Shown one piece after another: positions 1 through 13,842 of a stretch of DNA of 64,000 nucleotides. Source of the stretch: Sphagnum compactum (Eukaryota > Bryophyta > Sphagnopsida > Sphagnales); the NCBI GenBank assembly GCA_965153455.1, contig OZ234497.1:12882302-12946301 (forward strand). The letters run 5' to 3'. Positions within the stretch are counted from its first letter, which is position 1. Every line of letters starts with the position of its first letter. The notes under the pieces are model-generated. The model was not told where the DNA came from, did not search any database, and worked only from the letters and a program-made list of their open reading frames with translations. The position numbers and the translations under genes are program-made.

Positions 1-1529
1 TATGAAGAAGAAGATGTAGGTACTCCTCTTCTCTTCAATGATGAAAAGAATGCACAAACAAGCAACACCTAACTACAGAGATAATTGATAATGCAATCAA
101 ATTCCCATTTCACTAATGGGTCAAATCAACATTCATAAGAGTTCAAGCATCAATCCCCAACATGCGCGGTGGATCAAAATTTTGATTATGTCCAACAACA
201 TACCACTACACACCAATAAGAGGTGCCAAAACCACCTACACTGATGCATCCAAGAACTAAGGATAAACCAGGGTCTATTGTAGGCATTTCCACAACACAT
301 AGAGTTGCAATCAGTCATTTGGTGTGTCTTCTAATATAAATTCACAAGGTGTTACACCTAAATTCAATACACTAGGTGATGTATTGATGGGAAGAAAAAT
401 AATCCACATAAGCAAACAATTGGCATGTTCCAACAAGTGACAAAACATAGCAAAAATATGTTTGTCATATTGTTGGAGACGTTAAGACACAAATTAATCA
501 ACCAACAAGTGGTAGAAGAGAGGAAATAGATCGAAAATTCTTTGGAACATGCAAAAATTCAAATCCAAAAACTAAAACACGAGATATAAAACAAGGATAA
601 ACATGTGATTTGTATGCATCAAGACTTGTATTTACTCCAACAAAGCCAAACCGATAATGAAAGACACATGCACAAGAACTTGGATAGTTCAAGTAGGAGA
701 AATTTCACTTGCAACAAGAGTATGAAAACAAGAACAAAGAGTATTGGTAAATGAAACACCATCATGATTGCTTGGTTGTTCAATAGGAGGGTTAGCAACA
801 TAGTAGCAAGATGGTGGATTAAAATATTAAAACATAGGGGTCCAAGTATGGTCGGGGTGTCAAAAAAGACTATTTCGCGGAAATATGCAGTGTAATCCCT
901 CAATTAGTCTCATCCTGAAAACTTTGAGGCACACTTATATTGCAAATTCTATTTGCTTCATACACACACATATTATTAAGGTAATTCTTTTGCATAAACT
1001 TTTTAGTTTGAAGAAGTGTAAAAGTTCTTGACAAGTCCTGGAAAAAAATCTAAGAAACATGGTTCTTGAATAATGGTTCAAGGACTCGTTGGGAAAGTAA
1101 AAATGAAGTTTTTTTCCCCAAGATTTATAGCACAAAAACCTTAGGTATTAAGGTTTATAAAATATTAAATTTCCACAAGGATCCTTTACTTCTACATAAG
1201 ACTCCAAACTTTAAAAGTTATGGGTTTTTTGGGCCATAGAATAAACAAGTCCCAAAGTGATTTTAAATTTCTTTCATAGGTGCAAACAATCTATACTTTT
1301 AGTTGCTAGTAAAAAAAAAGGGGAGTATTTATTACATTTAACAATAAAATGGAAAATGGGGAATCCAAGGACAATTTAAGACTTAGTTTTGCACAATCCT
1401 AATATGTCCTAGACTGAAAACATGTGTCATACACAATGTGAGATGAGATCACATAGACATCACACTGACATCATTCAAGTAATCCCAATTTTTCATTTTT
1501 GTAATCGGACACTTGCCTTTCATTTCTTT
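1..1529. other. AT-rich intergenic DNA, no gene seen
   Basis: Only short reading frames without domain character are present on either strand. I see no splice-consistent exon, RNA gene or transposon core here. Confidence 0.6.
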
Positions 1530-1712
1530 CATTTTGGCATTAGATTTTCGACTGTTGCAATTCGTTCATGCGTTGCACCATTCATGTCTCATTTTTGTGC
1601 TAGATCCTTGATTGTTGTAGTTCGTTCATGCGTTGCACCATTCATGTCTCATTTTGTCGTTAGATTTTTGACTATTGTAATTCGTTCATGCATTGCACCA
1701 TTCATGTGTATA
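1530..1712. repeat. Tandem repeat, about 60-bp unit, 3 copies
   Basis: The phrase TTCGTTCATGCGTTGCACCA recurs at about 1561, 1621 and (one base changed) 1681, each followed by TTCATGT and a Ty-rich stretch ending in a GTTG/ATTG word. The period is 60 bp, divisible by three, so one plus-strand frame stays open across the array and yields an internally repeated peptide (1422-1889). That peptide has no recognisable domain, so I treat this as a minisatellite and not as a gene. Confidence 0.8.
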
Positions 1713-4700
1713 GTGTTTTTCAATCATTCTATGTTTGGAAGAACTATTGAGTTTGAAGACATGAACTTGAATGACTTAGAAGAAGTTTTAGGAACATTTG
1801 CACTTGGCATTGAATATGACTACAAACAATCCCAACCCCTTCAACCCAACCTCATTTTTTATGGAAGCCATTACCTTGGTTTTGTATAGACTACCCTAAT
1901 GTAGGAGGTTATTTGGTTTATAAAGTTTCAGCAAATGTGCATGTCCTTGGGGCATTTAAATGGTTTCATATATTCTTATTCTTTAAAAATGCGTCTTATC
2001 TAAATTACACTTTGTGTGTGCAAAGGCAAGGATGGCATTTTGTACATATTTTTCATTAGCAAGCTAGTGGTTTTTAATTAGTGTTGACGAGGACCATATG
2101 TGTTCGATTGGCAAGGTTTGAACTATTTAAAACCCTAGCATTTTGTTTTTGGGCATATTTCTTTATCTTATTGAAAGTTGTATGACATTTTGATAACCAT
2201 GTTAATCTTACTTGGCTTGTCATTCTTGTTGTGTTATAGGCATTCCAAAGGTTTGAGGACTGTAACATTGGTTATATCCCTCGGTTCAATGGTAGGCATT
2301 AGACATAGATTTTAGGTTGATGCATGACCAAGTTGTGAGTGTGAGAGTAGCTATTAGCAATTGGCACATGAGGAGCATAAATGAAGCATTTATTTAGGAA
2401 CAAAGGTCTAGTGGGGGAGGTCGAGAAGTTTCTACTAACTTGTGGTTTGAGGATCTCAAGTGGCGCTTGTTTGTGGTGGTGCTAACTTAAGTGAAGAAAA
2501 CAAGTAGCATATATATAAAGGTATTAACTATGACGTCCAAGCCCAAAACATTTAGTTGAACAACATTTGATGAAAATTTCATTTTTAGTTTGAAATTAAA
2601 CTTGTAGATTTGAAATTTTTAGGATATTTGTCACAAAATAGAAGGTTATGGTTTGTGAGATTGCTTCTACAAACCATAACCCTAATGTTGTCAAGACTTC
2701 TAAAGATAATTTATAGTGAGGACCCACAATGGAAGAATATCTTAATGTTGTCAAAACTAGAAAGTTGTTGCCTTTGGGAGGCATGCAGTAAAGCACCTTA
2801 GGTTTTAATGAACATCATGATGGACATAATAACAATTGTTGCTCAAGGATTCAATATATGAACTTTTGTTTTACATAATGTAGCAAAAAATAAGGAACCC
2901 TAATGAGCAACCATTGCACAATCACCCATTTAAAAACTAAATATATAGTTGTTAAAGCTTAGTTTTAATGTTCCAACTCCAAACTCCTACATGCTGCTCT
3001 TTAGACTGAATTATATCGCATGACATGCAATTCAAGGCCACCAAGCTATAGGAAACTCAATTATGTACATGGCAACATTATATAGCTTTTCAAGCCCCAA
3101 GTTGATTCTGCGATGTATCACATGTGTTTTGTGCAAAGTCCCTTACCAAACTTGGGTGCTTGAATTGCTTATAGTGTTGCAAATAGGTAGGTATTCTGTG
3201 GATGCATGCATGGAGCACCTTTACTTGTAAGACAACAAACCAAAAATAGAACACAAATAAAAAGTTAACAAAGAGACAAAGAGATGTGACAAAAAATGTG
3301 TGTGTGTGTGAAGAGCTTGGGTTTGATTATCGCTAAAATGAAAAAAACCTTGAATCTCATGAAAAGTAATAATTCAAGATAGGAAGGGACTAATTCCAAG
3401 GTTCATGAAGAGATAGAGGGGCAAGTGGAAATAAACAAAAGTTATTAAAAAACAACAAGTGGTTTTCAACAAGATGTTGTATTTAAAATTAATCTAGCAC
3501 AAGTGAATAGGAGATGGGAATGTTTCTCCGGAGGTTTAATGGAAGGCAATTGAACTAATGGAGTAGAAGGACTTGAAGCTGGTAGAGAGCAGAGCTATAT
3601 GAAGCTAGAATTGTTATTAAAAAGAAATATTGTTCGAATGTTTCATTGGAACTTATCATGTTTTGGAAATGCATGGTGAATTGGATGAAGAGTTTTTTGA
3701 TCCATAATATGTGAATAGATAAAATCCCCACACAAGGAATTCAATAGATGGAGGAGGAAATTTTTATGGTGTCTAGAAATGGTGTCAAACAAATTGGAAC
3801 AAAATGAAATTCTTGAAGAACCATCAATTGTTTTGTAGTTCTAGGAAACAATGAATCACTAGGGCCAATTTAAGGTTTGACCATTATATGGCGTATTATT
3901 TTGATGAAGAGGGAGGTGATAGCAAGAGTTGCACTAAAAAAAATGTAGTTGTTGAAAAAGAACAAGGTAGTAGAAAGGATGGAGGAGTTAAAACAAAGTT
4001 CAAAGTAAAACTTGTTGAAGAAAAAGTGAGGCTTATATTTTTTTTAAACTGTATTTTTGTATGTTTGAAAGATCACAAATGAACCATAATAGTTTGAATT
4101 GTCATAAATTTTTTGGAATACTTTTTATTAATTGCAAAGTTTACATGCTCAAAGCTTGACATAAATAAAAAATGTTTTGCATGCTCAAAACACTCAAACC
4201 TCGAGAATGGATAGTCCATTTTTTTTTAAACATCATTTTCTTTACCAAATGTGCACCATTCCTTCTTAAAATTGAAGAGGATTTTAACATTGATAATTAT
4301 AAAAATAAAAATATTTGAACTAATGAAAATTGTTTTTATAACCCATTTGAACACATTTGGCTCAAAAGTGCTTTTTTCCCTAAAACTTATAGATTTTGAA
4401 AACATGATTTTAACAAAAGTTATTCATATTTATGTGATTAAGGGCATGAATGCATAATATACATGATATAAAATCAAATTGCAATCAAAATGTATTTATA
4501 TCTAAAATGTAATGTTAAGTTGGGTATTCGAAATAAAAATTTTAAAATTATAAACCAACACAAAAATGACAGGTGTCATGTGCAATCAATCTTTGGAAAA
4601 AAACTTTTACCTTGGCACCTTTGGCTCCTTTGACTATGTTTTCACCCATTAGGGTATATGCAAGTTAGGGTGCTCAAAAGTAGCAAAAGTCTCAATCCCA

Positions 4701-5844
4701 AAAATCCATATTTTAACATTAAAATGGAAAAAACATTTAAAAACCAACATTAAGTGGGCTATATGTGGTGATCGATTCACTAATAAAGTCCATAGGAAAG
4801 GTTACCCATTTAGACAACTCTTTGACATACATGTTAGGGGGGGGAAAATATTAATCCAACAAAAATGACCATGATAAAGACTTTTAAAAATAAGGTTCAA
4901 ATTTGGTCATTCAAAAGTCCATAATTATTTGTTGGTTAAGTTTTTTGTTATAGTTTTCTCGATCCATTTTTTTTCCATCATGTATCATATATTGAGTCCT
5001 TATAAAAAATATTGAGATGAAATCATAATTTAAAAATGCATTTGAATGTTAATGTAGAACCCTAACTATAGTCCATATGTTGATTTTAATATGTTTATTG
5101 AATTTCACCTTTTAATAAATATTTTTATTCAAGAACCAGCAATTTTAAATTCATAGATATTTTTTTTCAAATTGATGATTTTACAATGCATATGTGGCAT
5201 TTGAATCTAATACATTTTGTAAAAAATCCATAAAGATGCAAAAAAACATTATGAGAAAATTATGTCCATTATAACTTGTCCGATGCAACTAAAAAGTGTC
5301 CAATAAAATTAGATTACAACTAAATACATTAGTTGCAATGAACATGATTTTTTCATAGTGAAATCAGCCACTATAGCTTACATCTACCCCATCACAAATC
5401 ATGCAAAAGTGAAAGGCATCATAAATGTCCGGGGGTTGAAAACATTTCATCGACCCATTTTTGAAAAAATAGAAACTTGCATCAAATTACCCGAAATGAA
5501 AAATTACTCCAAAAGAATTTTTTGAAGAAGGCATGATTGGCATAATGGATGGAAGAAGGGGCTCAAAATTTTCTTTCACAAATAGGAAATCAAAGTGTCC
5601 TATGGATTCCAAGCACAACAAATGTGCTCCCTTTGTCAAGTCAAAACCATCAAGGTGGTTATGTTGTGGTGCTTAAGGTGTGAACTGAATGGCTTGATCA
5701 CATCCTAAGCACCATTGAGTGGGCAAGGAAAACACCAAAAATAAATGATAAATGGGAAACGTGTGACCAACAGTGGTAGAAGCGTTTGCTTGCCCATGTG
5801 AACATCCATGTGTCATCAAAATCTTTACCATCCATTTAGAAACC
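1713..5844. other. AT-rich intergenic DNA with one small hairpin
   Basis: There is no convincing coding sequence. Positions 2645-2680 form a perfect 12-bp inverted repeat (GTTATGGTTTGT / ACAAACCATAAC) with a 12-base loop. Around 5,330-5,360 the sequence ends in CATAGTG preceded by TGATTTTTT. This resembles the outward-facing terminus at 16,711 and may be the edge of a CACTA-like element. Nothing else is identifiable. Confidence 0.5.
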
Positions 5845-6405
5845 ATGGAGGTTTACACATTATGGTGGCATGGGGGCACATTTCGAAAAATGTTGGGTTA
5901 CAACATGAAGTACTTATTTGTTATGGACAATCAAATGTTATTGTAAGAAAGGGGCCCAATATGGAAGGGTGAAAACTACTTATCACTTTCAAATGAAATT
6001 GTGTGAAAATGGCATGGGCATTCATGAACATCATGAATGTAGTATACTATAGTGGGATTGTACGCAATGACTTGTCGTAAGGCAACATCATGTTGCATTT
6101 TTCATTCAACAAACTAGATGTTGTCTACATTGGTGTGTGTGATTGGGGTGAAATTAAATGCATGCAAGAGGTGATTCCATATTTGTATGTTTTTGCCAAG
6201 GAACAAGATGCAATTAACATGAAGGAAACTCATTGGTGGGTGGTGTTAAAATTGTTTTTTGTTCATGTCAAGTCAAGAACTACAAATTCCCTTTAGTTTA
6301 TAATGAAATGACACTAATCAACTACGTACTTTGAGGCATATTTGGCAATTACAAATGTCATATGGGGTGAAGATTGGGGTGCTGAATACTTTTTGGCACT
6401 ATATA
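5845..6405 (+). pseudogene. Protein-kinase-like pseudogene (catalytic loop and DWG region)
   Basis: From 6009 one frame reads MAWAFMNIMNVVYYSGIV, then RNDLS, a stop, GNIMLHF, and further on VVYIGVCDWGE, LYVFAKEQDA and a WWV segment. This has the layout of a protein-kinase catalytic loop (HxDLxxxN) followed about 17 residues later by the metal-binding DFG motif, here DWG. The loop His is Arg, and a TAA at 6078-6080 interrupts the loop. An upstream piece from 5845 (MEVYTLWWHGGTFRKML) looks like part of the same protein in another frame, so there is at least one frameshift as well. Similarity fades after about 6,405. It is a decayed copy of a kinase-like gene, perhaps dispersed as a repeat; the parent family is uncertain. 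Confidence 0.55.
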
Positions 6406-7400
6406 TATGAAAAATCATGTCTATGGCAATTATACTACCTTGCAACTGGAGTTCCAAAATAATTAATATACATTTATATTACAATTGCCCCATGGAAATA
6501 CGAGGAATTAGTAAATAAAATGCCATGTTAAAAAATTAGTGAGTTGTAACATAAGTGTAAGTTGGTTGCAAGTTGGACATTTATATAGTAAAAAGTACAT
6601 GCACCATAATATATGGTTGTAGTCAACCATGTTTGATTTTGTTTGCAAATTGCACTTTAGTAACACATGACAATTACATTACAACTAAGGTAAATGTAAT
6701 ACTTAATCAATGACTATTTTGCAATTAGTGTATGGCCTTAACACATATGATCATGTCATGTGTATGCATTTTCACCACCCATTAGATATGACACTTTCAA
6801 TTATGATTCCCATTGATATAATTAGTTGTGCCATTAGGTTGTCATTATATAAGTATTACTTTTTCATTATTTTATGACGATTGTTCAATTTTTTTATATT
6901 CATTTTCCACTACATTGTAATTCACAACATCATGTCACTTTACAAACTTATCAAACCATAGAATTCATTGAATGTGAAAGTTTATTTTTTAAATGAAATT
7001 TAAAAAGTGTATATATTGTATTACAAATTCAATTAGGGTGTGAATATGGATCTGCCTTTATATACCTCAATGTTTTATACCTAAACATTTAATTGCTTCA
7101 TTGACAATGGAAAATTGTTATCATGGGTTTATGCCTATTATAAAAAAATTGAAGATAAACTACAAAAGATATATTTTTTCTTTTAACAACTAACATTTCA
7201 AAAACATGTAAGCCAAAATAATTTATTAGCCAATTCGACATGTGGACAACTAATATGTAATTAGATTTCAACTTAGAATTTGAAATTCAAAAATATGAAA
7301 TTTGGGCAGGAAACCCCTAAGCAAATGACACATGGTAGTAAATCAACAAATATAACAAAAATTCATTAATTAGATAAACATTGGGCAAGATGTTTAAACT

Positions 7401-7440
7401 TTGTGAAGGTCATTGTTATGACCAGCAATGACCTTCACAA
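7401..7440. repeat. Perfect 15-bp hairpin
   Basis: TTGTGAAGGTCATTG at 7401-7415 is exactly reverse-complemented by CAATGACCTTCACAA at 7426-7440, leaving a 10-base loop. The arms are short for a plant microRNA precursor. No poly-T tract or gene end places it as a terminator. Confidence 0.75.
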
Positions 7441-7774
7441 GGTTCTACCACCCGATTCGACTTCTATCAATGCCTTTTAGTAAAGTCAAGTTGAACATTA
7501 TTACTTATGTGCGAATGAAATATATTAGACTACTAATATGTATTTCTCCTCCTAAAAGGTTACCAGTTAATAACCTTCGTGCAGTTATTCTTATTGTCAA
7601 GAAACTTACGATGAACTAGAAAGGATAAGGTTTTTTTTATAAAATATTTTGTGCATTTATTAGCCTTTTGGTGTTGTAATTAACATATCATGTGCTAAAT
7701 AAGTGTTTTTGCTTTTTAAGTTTAAAAGTAAAATTGAAAGGTTGTTACAATTTTATTTATTTATCTATAAAATT

Positions 7775-7900
7775 TGAGGGTTAAAGGTTCTTGTTCTTGC
7801 TTTTGAAGGTTGAAAGCTTTTATTCTTGGAGGTTGAAAGTTCTTGTTTTTGCTTTTGGAGGTTGAAGGTTTTTGTTTTTATTTTTGAAGGTTAAATGTTC
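7775..7900. repeat. Degenerate short tandem repeat (GGAGGTTGAAAG type)
   Basis: The words GAGGGTTAAAGG, GAAGGTTGAAAG, GGAGGTTGAAAG, GGAGGTTGAAGG and GAAGGTTAAATG recur about every 23-30 bp, each followed by a TTCTTGTTTTTG-like stretch. This is a diverged minisatellite. Confidence 0.7.
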
Positions 7901-9751
7901 ATGATTTATGTTTGGTGAGATTTTAATTTTGAATCCATCAAAATTATAGTTGTTCGTACAAGATAAGGTTTCTTCAAAAATAAAGTGATGGTTTTGTTTG
8001 AAAAATGTAATTTTGAGTAGAATAACATGCACATATGATGTTGTATAATTTGGTTAAATTGCTAATAATTATGTCATTGAATGTGTTGTTGTTTGTTGTG
8101 TAGTAATCCAAACTAATACATGCAAGAAGACAAATTCCAAAACAACAACGATATGGTGAACTCTAACCTCAATATTCCAATAATGTGATGCATTTTATTT
8201 CGAATACCACTATTTTATGTAAGTGTAGTTGATTGGAATTTAATTTGTATCAATGTTATGTATGTTGCTAGTTAATTATAGCCATTAATGTGTCTGCACC
8301 GCAACTACAAATTGCAAAGGAATTACAATGGAAATCAATTAAGTTCATCATTGATGGATGGATGGATGAAACACAATGTTAGCATGTTGTCACAATGATA
8401 GTTACAAACTAGTTGCATTGGAATTGCATAGTAGTTGTTCTTACATAGTTGCATGTGTTGCATACATGTACGGTTCCACATATAATGAGTTTTGTCCATT
8501 GTAATTCATGTAACTTGTTTGATAAAATTCATGTAAATATGTCGATTTGCAATGAAATTGCAAATGGTCATTGCAATTTAGAAACCAAGCTATAAGGTTA
8601 ATTGCAAATCATTTTATTTTTCATAATGTGGGCAATTCAAGCAAGATGTCATTTGGTAAGGTGATTCATGATATGTATGAGGCGAATCGCAAAAAACTAT
8701 CCAACATGTCATGCACACATTGACAGGGCCTCCATACAATTGGACTCAACCTAAAGAATGTTACCAAAAAGAACCATAGATTGTTTATAGTTGGTGCATA
8801 TGAAATTAAATGTAGTTCGTATGAATTGTTGGAAGTGACATGTTTTGGATTTGTTCGTTAAATAAATTGAAATTTTGTCAAGGAATCATGATATCATGTA
8901 TGATTATATTTGAAATCTGAGTAACATTGGGTTTTTCATTGAACATAATTAGAATTTCACAAGTTTTGGTTCACTTGCATTGATATTGTGATTTTCCTTA
9001 TGCACATGTTAAAGGCATAAGTCATAGCATACATTTGATAATTTCATGTCCCAAACCTATTTCCTTGCCAATATGTTGGCCTATTGGAAAATCCATGTCT
9101 TTATGCCAAGATACAAAATGCTCCAATAAAATGTCATAGACATCAAATAATGGAATATAATTAATAGATATTCATTTGAAGCAACATTTATTGATGCAAA
9201 TGGAAGCCTTCCATTTTTTTTATTAAAAAAAATCTCTGTCAAAATGTTGGTGAATTTTAATCAAAATATAAAAAATTTGGTTGAATTTACAAAAACCCAA
9301 AATCTCCCTGAATTTTTTCATGTTTTTGGTCTAAAAAAACAAGATTTCACCCCCAAAAAATCAAAACCATGCCAATTTGATCAAGTTCAAGGGTACATGT
9401 ACAAAATTCTATCACATTTTTTTGATGTTCCCTAAAGCCAATCTTTAACACAACTTGAATTGTCAAATTTTTGTGATGGTTTATACTTGTGCAATTTGAC
9501 ATGAAAGGTGCATTCATTGTCTTCAATTGGATTATCCATTGCAAATTTCTTGGGACATGAGTTGGTAATGGTAATTGTGTGAAATCTATTTTTTAATATG
9601 ATAATAATTATCTAGACATGAATATTGGTGTGTCTAAAATACATATTAAGCACATATAAGTAGAATGCAAAAGCTAACTATCGATGAAAATGTTTTGTCC
9701 TACTTATACATGTTTCATACATGTTTTAAACACATGACATCTATGTTTAAA

Positions 9752-9780
9752 CACTAGTAGAAAAAACGTCCTTTGTGACT
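9752..9780 (+). mobile_element. Possible CACTA-type transposon terminus
   Basis: CACTAGTAGAAAAAACGTCC at 9752-9771 has the form of plant CACTA (En/Spm-type) terminal inverted repeats. It is preceded by AAA. A matching inward end in opposite orientation (ATTCTAGTG followed by AAA) lies at 16,703-16,711, but I cannot show that the two belong to one element. No transposase is visible between them. Confidence 0.3.
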
Positions 9781-12700
9781 CTCGTTTGCGAATAGATTTT
9801 AATTGCAAACAACATTTGTACCTAAAATCTAGCTTAGCAACAAACAACAAGTTGCCAACGACGTTAGTCACAAATGACGAATGAAATATTTTTTTCATAG
9901 AATACAAGTATGGCGACTATATACATGTATCCAAAGATGAATTCATTTGACTACACTTGCAACCACATTGGTGATTACAATGCACACCAAAAACAATTCA
10001 CACATGGTAATTTAAAAATGTGACACGTGGCATGATTTGAATTTTTAAAAATATTTTGTCAAACAATTTTTTTTCTTCAACCATTTGATCTTAAGTTACC
10101 ATGTGGTGCAATCAAGAGCCTATGTAATTAATTCCTCCCATAAGGCAATTGGAAAAATTGAATGTGTTTACTACACCAAACCAACCTACTTATATAATTT
10201 GTAAACTTGAAAAGGAAGACCTTAAACCCGAAACCCTAAACCTACAAGATAAAATTTTGGTTGTAGCTTAATCACATAGTCATAACCTAGTTGCAACTAT
10301 TCCCTAGCATAAATTATTACATAGCTTATTTACTAGGTAGCATAGGTTCTTACTAGGCACCTAATTAGATAATATTTATTTTAAGCACATATTTAGATAA
10401 TGTCTAGATAATTATTTATTGAAATACCTATTTAAATAACTTCCAAATAATTATTTAAATAGCCTATTAGGTAGCTAGTGGCTTTGTAGCTATGTACTAA
10501 ATACATAGTAAGTAGGGAGGAGGCACGTAATAGGTAAGTAGGTAGTAGGGTAGGTACTTGATAACAAGGTTGATAGGTATATATGTATAGGCATGTATGT
10601 ATTACTAAGTAGTCTATATGTGTAGCTACTAGGTAGCATACGTACCTTATGCAATTAAAATGTGACTATTTTGGTTACATGTTCAACTAAGCGTATATAC
10701 GATGTTGTAAAAAATACAAATACATCATGAAAAATCAATTTTATTGGAAAGATGAAATAAGTCATAGATGTAACCTAGTTGAAAGGGAAGACCAAAATCC
10801 ATCCAAATTTGAAAAGTAATTGCACAAGCACCCATTCATAATTGTAAACGACATTTAATTGCACAGTCACATAGGGAATGGTTGTAATGGATAGGATTTT
10901 TGCTAAGAAACAATATGAACCATTGAATTTCATTTTTTGCATGATTATTATTGCCAAATTATGACTATCATGACCTTTCCTTTGGGCTTATGACCAAGGT
11001 TAAAGCAAAAGAAGGTGGATTAGGCCAAGCAAAATGTCCAAGGACTTAAACACATGCCCACAAGTGCATGAGTTGAGTCCCAACATTCCCAAACAATTTT
11101 TCCCACTTCGGGAGTTGAAGACCCACAAAGTCTTGAATGTATATGACAAAAGTACAAATAGTAAATGGTACACAAATTGGGCTTTCAATATATTATTGAA
11201 TTTGTTTTTCAAGTGTAGATATTAAAAATGGGTTGTCATTCTACATTTGGAGTACTAAGTTAAGAGTTATAGTCAAGAGAAGGTTAGGAACCAAATTGGC
11301 AACTTGATTCCCAATAATTGAAACCTAAGAAACAAGGACCAAATAACCTTTGAATTGAACATGCAATATGGTGTTGTAAAGGTTTTTTCAAGGGCTTTGA
11401 TTTTTCCCTTGACAACTCTTCAATTAAAACTCATGTGCAAGAATTATGAACTTGCAAAGTTGAAAGAATCATAATTTGAACAAAACTAGAAACTTTGAGG
11501 ATATTTTTTCAAAAATCCCAAGAAAAATTTCACTTTGATGTAGGCCCTATTATTGGTCACAAAATATACTATAGAAAAAAAGGTGGTGACTTTTCTCCAA
11601 GTCTTGGCCATGGTGAATCTTGTGAGAATTACTGCCCATGGCTTGTTCATGCACCACTTTGGTTTCAACTTGCACTAATCACCTTCTTTCTTGGTTTGTG
11701 CAAGTTGATCACACCTTAAATTCCTACTTGTGAATTCGTCGTAATCCCATCCCATCCCATAGCTCCTGACCTTTTTTGTTCTTGGGACTTAAAGATCAAA
11801 TGCCTTAAATTTGCATTCCATTACAAACTTGGGAATTAACAAATGTTTTTACCCTCAATACCATTTGACAAACCTAAGGGTGTGTGAATGGCCTAAGAAA
11901 TTTGTGATGTCACCTTTGTTTTAATATTTTTAGACACATTAATCCCATATTAGCACCCAATTTTATCATCTTGGAAATAATGTCCGACATCAACCCTTAA
12001 TACAACATCATTGTTTTCACCAAAATGAAATTCAAGTTATCAAAAGTAGCCCCCATCTAGAATGTTTCATTTGATGGACAACAATAAAAACATTTATTGT
12101 GCCCCATCTTGAACTCCATATCATATTTGCAAAGTAGATCACTTGAGTTCATATGAACTTGTTTCACCTAATTACCAAACACCTTCGAACTAAAAGTATC
12201 CTAAACTGTCAAAAGGATTGGTGTAATGTAGTTGGACTATTTTTTATTACACAATTTGTTTTGTGAAGGGTAAGCATTTTGAAAAATGTAATCCTCATTC
12301 CTACAAACATTTCATTTTTGAAAACACAAGTTTTTATTTCTTATGTTTTTTCATGTGATACCCAATGGATACCTTAATTGGCCAATTAATTATTATTTAA
12401 AAAAGTTTCCAATTTTCCTATCATCATTTTATTATTGTTTGGAAAGTTTTCAAAAAATTGTCACCAATAAATTTTAATTCAAACTTGGGATGCTTTTTGC
12501 CTATACCTATTTCAAAAATTTGGAAAAAAACACATTGGAATCCACCATCTAAACTAAACCAAAAGAAAAAACAACCATCATTAATATATCAAATGAAGCC
12601 ATAATACACATCATTTCACAAAAATGGCAAAGGGTGTATTTAGTTGGTGATATTTGTGGTTATACAATTTTATATGAGTGTTGACCAAGTCAAGCATGTT

Positions 12701-13842
12701 TGTTGACCGTTAGATATTTGCATTGATTTAACCGATCAATCACATGTGTTTTTTTTTTTGTCAAGGGAAGGGAATTAAGCAAGTATCAAACAAGGCATGC
12801 ACTTGGGTATGGGATGCCCTCATTGTTAGACTTTGGGTTACAAAAATTCATGTCATTCTTAAGTGCACTTCTCTTCTCCCATAAATAGGTGATGATGCCT
12901 TTACTTAGGTAGGCTTGTGTTTTACAAAACCCATGAAATGCATTGGTTGGTTTATTATGGTTTGTGGTTAGAAATTAGATGTTAATACATCTTTTTTGAG
13001 GTTTTGACTTTTACATTTGTTGATTTGAAAAACATAAACTTCATCTGGTGAAGATGACCATGCAATGAAATGGTATGCTTACATTCCTACCTATAATACA
13101 CAAACATATTTAGAACTAAGGTGTTGATTTATTTATTTATTTATTAAATGAAGTTTGGCATATTGTATATATCATTTTCCAATCTTTTAAGCTTATTATG
13201 TGTATATTCTTCACATTGTTTTTTAGAATAACTACTTCCAAGTCATGCAAAAGCAAGCCTAGTGCACTTGCATTCTTTACTATGTTCCATGGTCACCATT
13301 TCCAACAAACGTATGACCTCCTCCCATCACACCACATACATGCACCATAGAGGCACATTTATTCCTTTAAAATCAAAGCACTTGAGGAAGAGCTCTCTTC
13401 TTTCTCCCTCTCCAAAGCAACATCATTAGCCATGCCATCTACTTCCATTCAAAGCTCACACACTAATAGAAACATGGTTTTTATGATTTCATAAACAACT
13501 ATGTTTATAGTTGTTATGCCACTTATGACTACTCATGACCACATGACTTTGCAATTGAAAAGATTATATCACTTATGCTAGTAATCACAAACATGGCCTT
13601 AGTCACAAATGTTATTAACAACTACCATCTAAGGCATGATTACATTCATTCCATACACAATCATGGAGGACATATCAATGGATTGTTGGATTGATTTGAT
13701 AAATGTAAATTATGGAATTTATTGACCTATTATGTGTTGCCAATATCGCGTATTAGTAGTAATACTTACGGTATAACACTACCAGAGACCAAAGAAAGGC
13801 AGCCAGCACCGAGAAAAGCAGATTTTGAACCAAGAGAGCAAA
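9781..13842. other. AT-rich intergenic DNA with TAGGTA-rich low-complexity tract
   Basis: No gene is seen. Positions 10,320-10,660 are a cryptically simple tract built from TAGGTA, TACTAGGTAG and TAAGTAGG words. Positions 15,895-16,030 carry the complementary words (CTACCTACCTAG) and so resemble an inverted relative. Positions 13,120-13,147 hold a short (TTTA)n run. The rest is featureless. Confidence 0.5.

Larger units (their letters stand above)
6406..9751. other. AT-rich intergenic DNA rich in TTGCAA words
   Basis: No gene is seen. The stretch is strongly AT-rich and full of ATTGCAA/TTGCAAC words, especially 8,280-8,640, which suggests old repeat-derived sequence. It contains the 7401-7440 hairpin and the 7775-7900 tandem repeat listed separately. 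Confidence 0.5.

Noticed and set aside
1422-1889. 155-aa frame with internal peptide repeats
   Set aside because: The repeats reflect a 60-bp tandem array. There are no domains and composition is like the surroundings.
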